A stretch of 64,000 nt of DNA from Pomacea canaliculata (taxonomy: Eukaryota > Mollusca > Gastropoda > Architaenioglossa > Ampullariidae), in assembly GCF_003073045.1 (NCBI RefSeq), contig NC_037593.1:2223525-2287524 (forward strand). The letters run 5' to 3'. The notes below the pieces were generated by a model. The model made no database searches, had not been told where the DNA came from, and saw nothing but the letters and a program-made list of their open reading frames with translations. The translations under genes and the position numbers were made by a program. Positions 48,510 to 58,509 of this stretch are shown piece by piece (the first letter of the stretch is position 1; each line of letters opens with the position of its first letter).

Positions 48510-50090
48510 AGGTAAACTGTGCACCTGACCGTTACAGGTAAAGTGTGATGACAGGGAGAGTAGGTCTACATACATGTTGACAATCATGTCATGCTCAAGG
48601 TACGTGAGTCAGATTAGCAAGGGAGATAATCTATAATCGTAATAAGTTGTGACTGTTACCAGTGGTTGTCGTTAGCTGACACGTGACCACCACAGCAGCC
48701 ACGAGGTACCCCGGGTGCTGACCACTGGTCTGAACAAGTTTAAATAGAAGAGAACAATGGTCACATGATCCCAGAAAGCAGACTGGTGCTGTAACTTAGA
48801 ATACGAGTGATATTTGTGACTACAAGTACAGTAACTCGTGACACAGACTTGTATTTCCAGGGAGGTTTCTGACTTTTGCATCCATTCTGTTCACTTACAA
48901 TGATTGTCTAGACCTCCTACTCGCCACAAACGCTCATGGTTCACTTTCATCATCACTAACATGTTTGAAAGATCGCCAGTCTCACTGATCTCACTGATCC
49001 TCGATAGCATTTTACCTGGAGATGACAGATGTTGTACTGGATGAAGTTCATGTCTATAGGTGTGCGTGTGTGTTAACTGTCGTGATGGGGTGTGTATGCT
49101 TATCTCTAAATTTATACACATTATGTCATTTTCACATGTATAAATTATTTTGCGACCAAAAGTAAAGTTTTTGTCCTGTATTGTGTCTGGTACAGACAAT
49201 AAAGATTGTTTAAGCAGAGGCAAGTGGACACGAGGCACTACTCGAGACCCGAAATACGTGCTAGGTACTGATAAAATCATGAATACGAAACTACTCTTGC
49301 AAAAAATATTTCATTACTGGCTACCCGGGAATGCAAAGCACGTTTATCCTGCAGGCAATAGATTTATCTCCCCTTGACATTACCCTTGTTCAGAGAGGAA
49401 GACGGACAGAGAGCGGGATTCAGAATTCATATGAAAAATGTGATTAGCTGTTAAATGGCGGTTTTTTATTTCTTAAAAATGACTTGATGGCGCCTTCGTT
49501 TGCCAAGTAAAATGTTCTCTAGGCTTTGAACAGGGAGAAGATTTTCCTCCCAGAGTTTAAAATTCGGCGAAAGGTGTTGATGGTCCTCAGGTGATACTTT
49601 CCACGGTCAAGGACTGCTCAGCACCTGCCGGGAACACGGTCAAGGCTGTTTGAAACGACGGATGTCGGACAGTCAACTTCGTCATCGTTGACTTTGCTGT
49701 GTGTACAAACGGTCACGTGATGGAGTATAGCTTTACTTACGTGATAAAGTAGTCTCCTCTGGTGATCAAATTAACTATTGTCAATAACAACAACACGAAC
49801 AACAAGAACAACAGCAAAAACTATATTGTTTCTTTTCTGGATGGTATGGTATCATAAGTTATTAAAGTGACTTTATTTTTTGATGTAAAAGTACATTTTG
49901 TGTGTTCAAGCTTCTTGAAAAACAGATTGACTATGGATACTCTGTTCTCGCCATCTTGCTAATTCTATATTTAAAGATTAGTTTTAAATGGGGAAATAAA
50001 GAAGTAATACGAAAATAATAACATAGCCTATACTGAGCTTGATTGAGGTAAGGCATACTTTCATTTCTTTTCACACAGGTGCCTTTTTTG
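48510..50090. other. Interval between C block 2 and B block 2
   Basis: Absent between the blocks of copy 1, which abut at about 40,800. It holds a decayed D3-like gene (48.66-49.40 kb) and a retroposon tail ending near 49,210. Otherwise unique DNA with no intact gene. Confidence 0.65.
48662..49400 (-). pseudogene. Decayed D3-like peptide gene, second relic
   Basis: A degraded signal exon at about 48,662-48,718 (minus; CACGTGTCAGCTAACG region with GTCAGC lead-in) and an upstream region at 49,315-49,400 (CCCGGGAATGCAAAGCACG, GAGGAAGACGGACAGAGAG) both match D3 and the relic at 31.6 kb. It is broken and no mature exon was identified. Confidence 0.5.
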
Positions 50091-50157
50091 TAACTAGAAA
50101 TTAAGTAAGAATTCAAAATTACAATTTAAGATAGGTCAGAACCATACAGCACAACAC

Positions 50158-50196
<39 letters not shown>

Positions 50197-50572
50197 CCAA
50201 CAATCCCATGACACCCGCTCCAGTGGACAGACCCTCGTACAACCATGAGCTCGACTCGCAAGTGATTTGCACTCTGAGTTCACAAGCACAGCCTCAGTCC
50301 TCAGGTTGTACATACGGGTACAGGATGGACCAGACTGACATGGAGACCTCACACTGTTCTGTGAAACATCTTAGTGACTGCTAGCGTGTAAGCTCACACA
50401 CACACTGACACGTGTGTAGGTTTATAATTAACATGAGAGAGAGAGAAGAAGGAAGAAAGCACTCGAGGCATATTTATTAGACACATCCTGTTATAAAAAG
50501 TGACATCCTGATTTTATTGATTATAAAAAATGTCTTTACTCGGACATCCGGGTTCCCAGGTCAGGAGGGCGA

Positions 50573-50624
50573 TATAAGGCCGAGACAACCATTACTGTCA
50601 GACCTTCCTGAACAGCAACAATCG
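50573..50624 (+). promoter_or_regulatory. TATA box and 5' UTR exon of gene B3
   Basis: TATAAGG at 50,573-50,579; the UTR exon ends at 50,624 before GTGAGA. Confidence 0.8.
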
Positions 50625-51475
50625 GTGAGATATCAATTTTATAGTTTTATCATCAGTTATGTATCAGGGAAACAAGTACATTTCGTGTTTGTAGTTGTTT
50701 GCTCCTCTGATAGTCTTCAGTGGCTGCCATGAGCATGTCACAACTTTAGATGCTAGTCTATGGAAAAACGCATTTTTAGGCGGCAAGATTCAGAGAGAAT
50801 ATTATGTAAACTGTTATTCGCCAAGAAAGTTCATGTGCTCAAGGAGGAAGACCTGCTGGTTAAGTTTACAAATAATGGGGCTGTAATTTATAAAATACTT
50901 TACCGACCGGTGCAGCGATGGAAGGTAACGCGTATTCCTATTAGATGACAAAACAATTGTTTATTTGTAATAAGTAATGAGAAACTCACATCACTTGCAA
51001 GATTCGAGTTTGTATACTGTCTGCTACATTCAGATTATAGGTATAATTAAACGCTGTGTTCAAACAACTTAGGTACGGTTCTATTTTCCTAGTTTATTTG
51101 TTTAGTCTAAAACCGTCTGTTAGCTAGTGTTGCCCTCTTATCATTTCCGGCATATTTACCATGTATGGAAAGGTATCAAAAAGGCTTTCATCAATAAATT
51201 AGCCGTTGTTAAAACGATTTGGGCGGGTAAGGAACGAATACAAGACTTTTCGAGTAATTCGGTTTCATACACAAAACACTTAGCAATGATCACAATGCAG
51301 AATTCAACAAGAAGCCGAAAAAAAAAACGACCAGGGAGCAAATCTGTCGGTGAGATGATCATTGCAAATTAAACAAACCGATCCTCTCTTAATGCTTGCA
51401 AGGTTCATTTCTCTACTGCTTCTAATAATCTTTTGAAAATGTTCACGTGGCAGTTCTTTGAGGTCCCCTGTCATC

Positions 51476-51959
51476 ATGCGACACCTGCTGATTGTTGTTG
51501 TGGCGGTGGTGGTGGTGGTGGTGAGTCAGCTGATCGCGGCTGATACAGGTGAGCGAGTGTCTCTAGGTGTTAACTTGAGGATGGCTCTGGCTTATCAAAC
51601 ACTGGAAAATGTTATCTTTGTTAGAAAATATCTTTGGTGTTACTGTTGACAGTTTGCTTCTTTATCTGTGTGAGTGTACCTCTTGTTTGTGTTTATTTGT
51701 GTGTGTGTTAGTCTGTCAAAATTGCCAAAATATGTAAAGACGCAATGCTTTATTTTTATCAATACGAACAAAATGTTACTTTTTATTATAGTATGTGTCC
51801 AATAAAAAAGCTTTGGTTTTTTTTTTCTCTCTTTCCCTCTAATGTTAAATATTGTTGTGATAGCTTTCTCTGTCAAATGGGAACATCAACTACTGCTTCT
51901 TGTATGTTGTGAAGAACAATAAGCTTGTCTCTCTGTCGGGAAATGAACTAAATCAATGC

Positions 51960-52032
<73 letters not shown>

Positions 52033-52399
52033 TAAAAAATCAGTTAGATATTCACTGTCACAGTAATTTAGGTTATGTAAATATGAGTTCAAAAAAACCA
52101 TATCCAAATAAAATTACTTTACTGTTAGGTGTGTGAATACTCTTTTCTTGACATCTTTGGCGTTATCATTGTTTCCTATGTCTCAACTGGCCAGTGTTTC
52201 ACTATCAGCAGATTCCTCCAAATCCAAAGAGGAATGGGACCGGCAGCTTGTACCTAACAAACGAGAGTTGCGCAGCATTCTTCCTTGGCCAATGCCACGA
52301 CCTGTGCCAATGCCAAATCCTTGGCCAGGACCTGTGCCAATGCCAAATCCTTGGCCACTGCCAGATCCTTGGCCAGAAAAACCACCTGTACTTGCCTGA
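51476..52399 (+). CDS. Peptide gene B3: cysteine-free Pro-rich repeat peptide precursor, 86 aa
   Basis: Coding exons 51476-51548 (24 codons plus one base; donor GTGAGC) and 52212-52399 (acceptor CTATCAGCAG, stop TGA), phase-1 intron; a UTR exon lies upstream. Signal [19 protein letters not shown]. Exon 2 is [18 protein letters not shown], then ELRSILPWPMPRPVPMPNPW, GPVPMPNPWPLPDPWPEK and PPVLA. The KR site is intact, unlike B2. The repeat unit PxPNPWP is kept, but most Arg of B2 are replaced or lost, leaving a nearly neutral chain. It is therefore a recent duplicate of B2 whose mature peptide changed charge and length while signal and spacer stayed almost the same. Confidence 0.84.
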
Positions 52400-52581
52400 G
52401 ATCCTATTTCTAGACATTTCCGTTTCTGGTGTTCTTAGAAAGAAATGCCACTTTGTATCTCTGTGTATGTGCCACCCGTTTTCAATGCTGTCCGTACTCC
52501 GGGTGAACTGTTTACATTTATCCTGCATCATCCGTTCTCTCTCTCCAATTATATTAAGTGAATAGCACTTTCCAACTAAAC

Positions 52582-53092
52582 TAACTAAAGCTATCGTAAT
52601 AAAGACCGGCGTAAGACAGGGTTGCATATTATCAACAACACTCTTCCTGATGGTCATTGGGTGGATTATGAGCAAGACAACAACACCAGTATTCAGTGGA
52701 CCTTCTCCAAACAGCTAGAAACATTGAGAGTGACAAACACCATCATCAACAAGCTCCAACCGATGCCTACTCCATATTCTGGGAATAAAATGGCCTGAAA
52801 AGATCTCCAACAGCAGCCTGAGGAGAGAACCAACCAGAATGCCACTACCAAGACATCAAAAAGGGTAGGACACACCCTGCACAAACCAGCTGACACCATT
52901 GCCAGGCAGGCACGTGACTGGAACCCTCAGGGGAAGAGGAGAGTTGGGAGACATGGAAAAGAACAGTAGAGAGCGAGGCAAAGGACGTGGGGACCACCTG
53001 GGGCCATCTGAGGGAGGCTGCCCTATACCGGGTCCTCTGGCGAGGTGTTGTTGCGGCCCTATGCTCCTCCAGGAGTAACAAGAAATAAAAAA
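52582..53092 (+). repeat. LINE fragment, copy 2
   Basis: Same fragment as 42,895-43,432 (TGVRQGCILST.. region onward), carried along in the B-block duplication. More decayed. Confidence 0.78.
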
Positions 53093-53332
53093 ATTTTCCA
53101 CTAACCAATCGACCAAAACCTATGAAGTTTTAAGAACCACTCTTGCATTGATGCTTACAATCCTGCGGACATAAATAACTGCACGCTGGAAATTAACTCT
53201 TTCTTTCTTTTTTGACTTTATCACAGTGCGTGTGTTGAAACCGATCTGGCATGTAAATAGTCAAATTAAAATATATCTGCTTCAAAAAAACTCAGTTTCA
53301 TATTCTTGACGAGCGTATGCTTGTGTTGATAG

Positions 53333-53722
53333 ATATTTGTGTGTCTGTGTGTCTGTGTGTGTGTGTGTCTGTGTGTGTCTGTGTGTGTCTGTGTGTGTGT
53401 CTGTGTGTGTCTGTGTGTGTGTCTGTGTGTGTCTGTGTGTGTGTCTGTGTGTGTCTGTGTGTGTCTGTGTGTGTGTCTGTGTGTGTGTCTGTGTGTGTCT
53501 GTGTGTGTCTGTGTGTGTGTCTGTGTGTGTGTCTGTGTGTGTCTGTGTGTGTCTGTGTGTGTGTCTGTGTGTATGTCTGTGTGTGTGTCTGTGTGTGTCT
53601 GTGTGTGTCTGTGTGTGTGTCTGTGTGTGTGCCTGTGTGTGTCTGTGTGTGTCTGTGTGTGTGTCTGTCTGTGTGTCTGTGTGTCTGTGTGTGTCTGTGT
53701 GTCTGTGTGTGTGTCTGTATGT
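53333..53722. repeat. Expanded (TGTGTGTC)n microsatellite
   Basis: About 390 bases against about 105 in copy 1. Frames of over 130 codons on both strands here are repeat artefacts. Confidence 0.97.
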
Positions 53723-53775
53723 GAGGAATAGACTCACCATTAACAGCTCCACTACTGACCCGAAGCTCGACTCAC

Positions 53776-53820
53776 CGGCTGCCGTTGCAAAGATTTAGTG
53801 GTCGTCAGGTGTTTATACAT
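53776..53820 (-). promoter_or_regulatory. Orphan D-type promoter, copy 2
   Basis: Same as 43,841-43,890: TATAAA (minus) at 53,812-53,817 with a following GTGAGT donor near 53,776. Confidence 0.5.
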
Positions 53821-55252
53821 CCTCCCTTCACCCTGTTGAAGCTGAAACAAATATTTTTCACTACGATTTTGACAGGCAGATTTAACACGTGACTCGACTT
53901 GTCCACAACTTTGTTGCTCCGTGTGTGTTTGTGTATGTGTGTGTTTATGAACAGGACAGTTCAAACGTGCAGGATAGACTATCCTGACGAACTTTAGACG
54001 AATATTTGCAAAACATACAGTTGTGTCGAACTACACTTATTTGTAGACAGACATGGCAGTAAAGCAAACATTCACAGGAGTCAGTCTCATTTCTGTCTGT
54101 GGTGGGCAACAATGTCTTGCAGCATCCAGTGTACTTCACAGACTCACATGTGTCCACATTGGTGCCATAGGTCGTGGTCGCGATCATGTGACTATTTTTC
54201 TCTGAAGTAATCTTTAGTTCTTTGAGTAATTATTCGCGATGCTTCTTACATCTTGGTAATTTATTTGTGTATGAACTCTGTTGAGCTTTCTTAGATAGGA
54301 ATGTTGCAACCATGACATGCAAAATGTGGATTCAAAATTAAAGATTCTTTGTTTAAGATATTAAAAATATATCCATTTTCATTCACACACACTCACTGGT
54401 TGGTTTATGACAGCTAATATAGAAAAGAACAAAGAACTAAACAAAACACATTTTTTTGTGTCATCCACTCATTTTGTTTCCTTCTTCCAAACTCTTCATG
54501 CATACCTGCATATATAGTCAAGAAAAATCAAAGCCCTCGATCATTTGCAAACTGTAAATAAAGAATAAACACACTCTTGTTTTTCTCTCTCAGCACATAC
54601 ATTCTGTATTTTTATTTCTTTATCTCTAAGAGGTGTTATGCATATTAATACACTCATCCATCCCAATATACATTATCCCTCTTTCAGCCAAATTTTATCC
54701 TTCATTTACTTCACCATCCTTAGTAATAACTTCACATAACGGACTAGTAAGCTGAGAGACTTTTTATTGTTTGAGGTTAATAATGACTGGAACTTATAAG
54801 CATTTGAGTTGTGAATATGGAAAAGCGGAAAATTATTTTTTTACTGGTCATCAAATGTTTTACAATTAATATATCATGGAATTTATTGCGTATGTCCTCA
54901 GTGTTACTTAGTCCACAGAACCTTTCACTTCTAGGAATATGTGTTTGCCCACAGTTATTCACTGGAAAATGGTAGAACGACCTAATTTTTTTTTTTATTA
55001 TTATTAAAGGGAGATAGTCGTGGAAGAGTGTCATTGACCAGAGTTACTGCCCCTGGATCGTTGCGCGTGATGCGAATGCGAGAGTGCAGGCAGGAGCCGA
55101 GTGTTCACTGTACACTCAACTAGACATTCACGAACAAGCCTGTGTGGCAGGAAGACGTTTGTAAAGTTTGTAAAGGTAGAGGAGGGATTCCTGGTGTGTT
55201 TTCATTACTGCCTGCTGTGTTTTCATTACTGCCTGCTGCTACATAGTTATAT

Positions 55253-55890
55253 CTGCTCTGCTCCATGGCGCAATAATTGCGTACACAGTTCACATGCACA
55301 CAAATAGATACTCAGACACCCTCGTGCAGGCAGGCACACACCCACACACACACACTCACGACAGATGATACAAAAAGTTAATTGAGAAGCCCAAGGAGTG
55401 TGTAATTAACTAACCATCAGTAAAGTATCTACTTCCATGAGTCGCCAACCTTAGTCAGCCCACCTTTGCGATAAAAAAGGTTATTTCGTGTTTTCTTCGT
55501 GGATTTATAAAAATCGTTTGTTTTACATTCTCTTGCAGAGAGGTAATTAATAAACCAGTCACGTTTTATTTTGTGCAAAATTTATTAGTGATATGAACAC
55601 AGTTTTCTGTTACAAATCATCAATAATAGAAATGTATGTTGTGTATATATTGCATACACTTTCATCGGATTGGAAAATCATCGGTTATGTGAAAATCTTG
55701 TTTTCTGACTGCCGTCTAGTCCGGTTATACCTGGGTTATATTCCTGGTAGGAATGAAATACTCATAATGACACATTTGCACGTTTGACCTGGTGGTTATG
55801 AGTAATCACGGGGTCACACACAGGGTCAAGAGGTGACGAGATCATCTCTCTCATTGCTTGAGCTCTACACTAAGGGGTGGCGGGTAGCAT
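55253..55890. other. Intergenic, no gene seen
   Basis: Right of B block 2. Short CA tract near 55,330-55,360, otherwise AT-rich DNA without recognisable features. Confidence 0.6.
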
Positions 55891-55895
55891 CACGA

Positions 55896-56496
55896 CTAAT
55901 ACCCGGGTCCAGAGCACGGACACGGATGCCTCACGCAGACGCAGGGAGGTGGGCGAGGTGGGTGGTGAGGGGGCACTCGTGGGTAACTAGGGTAGCCAGC
56001 CTGTCTCTTCAGCAGCAGATGCAACAATCCCTGCTCCTCTAGGGCAGCTGATGACAAACGAAGAAATAATGATAATTAAAAACTGGTCTTTGATGTTATT
56101 GTGTTGGTATTTACTTGTGTGTGTATATATATATAAAGTTATATTGACTGTACGCTGCAGACACACAGCACAACAACAGACATACATAGTTACACACGCA
56201 TGCACACACAAACGCGCAGGCGAACTAACACGCACGCACGCAGTCACAAACATAAATAAATTTAAAACTCCTTTAGATGTGTCTACACACCTGTGTACAT
56301 GTAGATACACTCCACACACACACACTTCCCCACTGTAGCATGAATGGATTAACTGCATCTATCGTAATAACATACACCAGTGTATATACCTTATATATAT
56401 ATACAAAGAACCAAGTGGCTACCCACCATCAGCAGCTGCAGCAGACACGACACACAGGCCTACAACAGCCACCACCAGGATGACTAGGAGTCGCAT
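55896..56496 (-). CDS. Peptide gene E1: CxC-x4-CxC peptide precursor, 73 aa
   Basis: Minus-strand exons 56496-56427 (23 codons plus one base; donor GTGGGT) and 56047-55896 (acceptor GTCATCAG, stop TAG), phase-1 intron. Signal MRLLVILVVAVVGLCVVSA, then AAAD. Spacer AALEEQGLLHLLLKR recalls SLLHLLTKR of the A genes. The mature peptide of 35 residues starts QAGYPSYPRVPPHHPPRPPP (possible pyroglutamate) and ends CVCVRHPCPCSGPGY. The knot CVC-VRHP-CPC is almost that of A1 (CVC-VREP-CPC), although signal and promoter have diverged most. The signal exon starts at 56,505 and a UTR exon ends at 57,160. Not visible as a normal open frame because exon 2 lacks an ATG. Confidence 0.84.
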
Positions 56497-57159
56497 GGTG
56501 AGATGCTGCAATCAGTGGTCACCAGAGCTGTTAGTGGCCGGGTATACAGTGAGACAATAAATAACATACACACATACTGTGTTTACTTTGTTTATGGACA
56601 ATAAACACCATAGACATACCAGCTGTCAGTGATCTATTATAACCAATAATACATTTAATAATACATAAAAAACAATTTTTGACCGTCAAGACTATAAACC
56701 CAGACACACAATCTGTTCATGATTATGTGTGAACAGGACCACAGCTGATCGTCACTTTGAATGAATAACAGACAACAAAGAGGAACAAAAAATTTGTGAC
56801 TTCAAACGAATTTCAACAAATAAGACACTCGCCACATTTTGTAACACTGTCTACACACTTAGACAATAAACAACTTGGACACACAAGGTGCTCCTGACTT
56901 TGTACACGCATAGATGTACAGACAGACAAACCTACGGCTATCAGGATTTAAAAAAATTAATTAATAGAATCTTCTACTCTGAATTTTATCATTTTAAATT
57001 CTAAGGAAAGTGATGTTAAATCAGTCCAACAGGTACAAAATACCAACAATAAAGCAATAAAAAATGAAGTAATAGAAGACTAATGAGTATGTATTGAAAG
57101 ATTGTAGGATAGCAGCACAGAACTATCAGACAAGTTGATGGTGAAAGCAAGCAACTCAC

Positions 57160-57275
57160 TGTGAAGGCTTTGTTCTCGTTTGACGTGGAGCTGGGTTGTG
57201 ACGGGTATCCGGTGGTTGTTACAGTCGCTAGACCTGGTTACTGGCCAAAGCAGGCAGTGGCTTCTCTTATAAGCA
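57160..57275 (-). promoter_or_regulatory. Promoter and 5' UTR exon of gene E1
   Basis: Minus strand: CTTATAAG at 57,266-57,273 as a TATA-like box; the UTR exon ends at 57,160 with GTGAGT. Confidence 0.5.
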
Positions 57276-57279
57276 TCTC

Positions 57280-58200
57280 GTCAGAGGAGGAACCCGGATA
57301 CAGCGATGACTGTCACAGGGAGAGGTCACCAAGGCCACCAGGTAGAGATGCTAATGAGGTGAGTAAGTAGGTTTTATTTTCATGTCAACTCTGCATCCAA
57401 TCAGTGTCCTCTGTACCTACTCTCGCCCAGCCAAGACGGATGACGAAGGGCTTGACATCCACATTTATGGTTTTCCTCCTTGTCCTGTCACAACTGACAT
57501 TCGCGTTGAGTTATCTGCCCCCTGCACAGGTGAACTGTCATCAAGTGCGAAGGTAGAGGATGAAGACTTGAGAACACCTCTCAGTGTACTGATGTCTTTG
57601 ACATCGTCTTCCTAATAAACTTCTCTGAGCCTCTGTGCCTTATCTCTACAGCTGCAAAACAATAAATAAATAAAAATAAAACCAATATAAACAAAATCAA
57701 AACAAAACAACAAACAAAACAAACAAACAAAAAACAAACAAGCAGCAAAACAAGCAACAAAAAAAACAAACAAAAAAACCTAACAACCCACACACTGTTG
57801 GTAATTTCCACACCAGGGCTTACCTCGCTTAAAGAAGGCGCTGTAAGGGGCCAACATTTATGATCCTGCAGAGGAGGATATAAATTATCATAGAAAAGAT
57901 TATAAAATGTGTTACTTCATTCAGTGCTCAGCTACAAAATTTAACGGTCAGTCCTCCGTTATATTCCTCGCGATGAAAAACGGGATGACCCGAGGTCGAG
58001 TGAAGACCGCGTGCGTCACGACTAGTAACGATATCAGTTGACTACAGACAGAGATGCTTACCTAAAATGTATTAATACCACTAGTACAAGAGATTACAAT
58101 TTAACTTACAATTCTAACCCTGGAGCAAGAGGACTGACATTTTCTGGCCACAACTTGAATTTCAGTGTTTGTGATACCTTGTCACGTGCCGCTGTGGTTG
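57280..58200. repeat. Intergenic; diverged repeat at 57,840-58,180
   Basis: 57,840-58,180 resembles 59,260-59,610 (ACATTTATGATCCTGCAGAGG and following). A CAAA-rich run lies at 57,660-57,780. No gene supported; a 77-codon frame at 57,382-57,615 has no recognisable domain. Confidence 0.55.
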
Positions 58201-58229
58201 AATCTGATTGGCTAAAGCCGCTGGAATTC

Positions 58230-58505
58230 GAAGAGTAAGGTATGTACATAGGACACTGTGTCTGAGAGACATGGATACAAGACAATAGGAGAGTAAGGTA
58301 TGTACATAGGACACTGTGTCTGAGAGACATAAATACAAGACAATAGGAGAGTAAGGTATGTACATAGGTCATTGTGCGTGAGAGACATAAATACAAGACA
58401 CCATGTATCAAGGTAAGTATATGTATATATGCCATGGATACAAGACAATAGGAGAGTAAGGTTTGTACATAAGACACTGTGTCTGAGACATAAATACAAG
58501 ACACA
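58230..58505. repeat. Minisatellite, about 62-bp unit
   Basis: Four to five imperfect copies of a unit containing GAGTAAGGTATGTACATAGG and GACACTGTGTCTGAGAGACA. Confidence 0.9.
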
Positions 58506-58509
58506 GGAC

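Larger units (their letters stand above)
50090..55252. repeat. B block, copy 2 of the segmental duplication
   Basis: Aligned with 40,804-45,299. Longer because of extra intron sequence (about 51,569-51,876) and an expanded microsatellite (53,333-53,722). Confidence 0.88.

Noticed and set aside
48381-48587. Frames near CTCGCAGGTAAACTG as an exon of the 48.7 kb relic
   Set aside because: No family spacer, cleavage site or cysteine motif could be found.
57382-57615. 77-codon plus-strand frame as a small gene
   Set aside because: No signal peptide, domain, promoter or paralogue supports it; the DNA also overlaps the region just upstream of gene E1.
58230-58505. CRISPR-like spacing of repeated blocks
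   Set aside because: The units are imperfect tandem repeats without unique spacers, and the DNA is eukaryotic.
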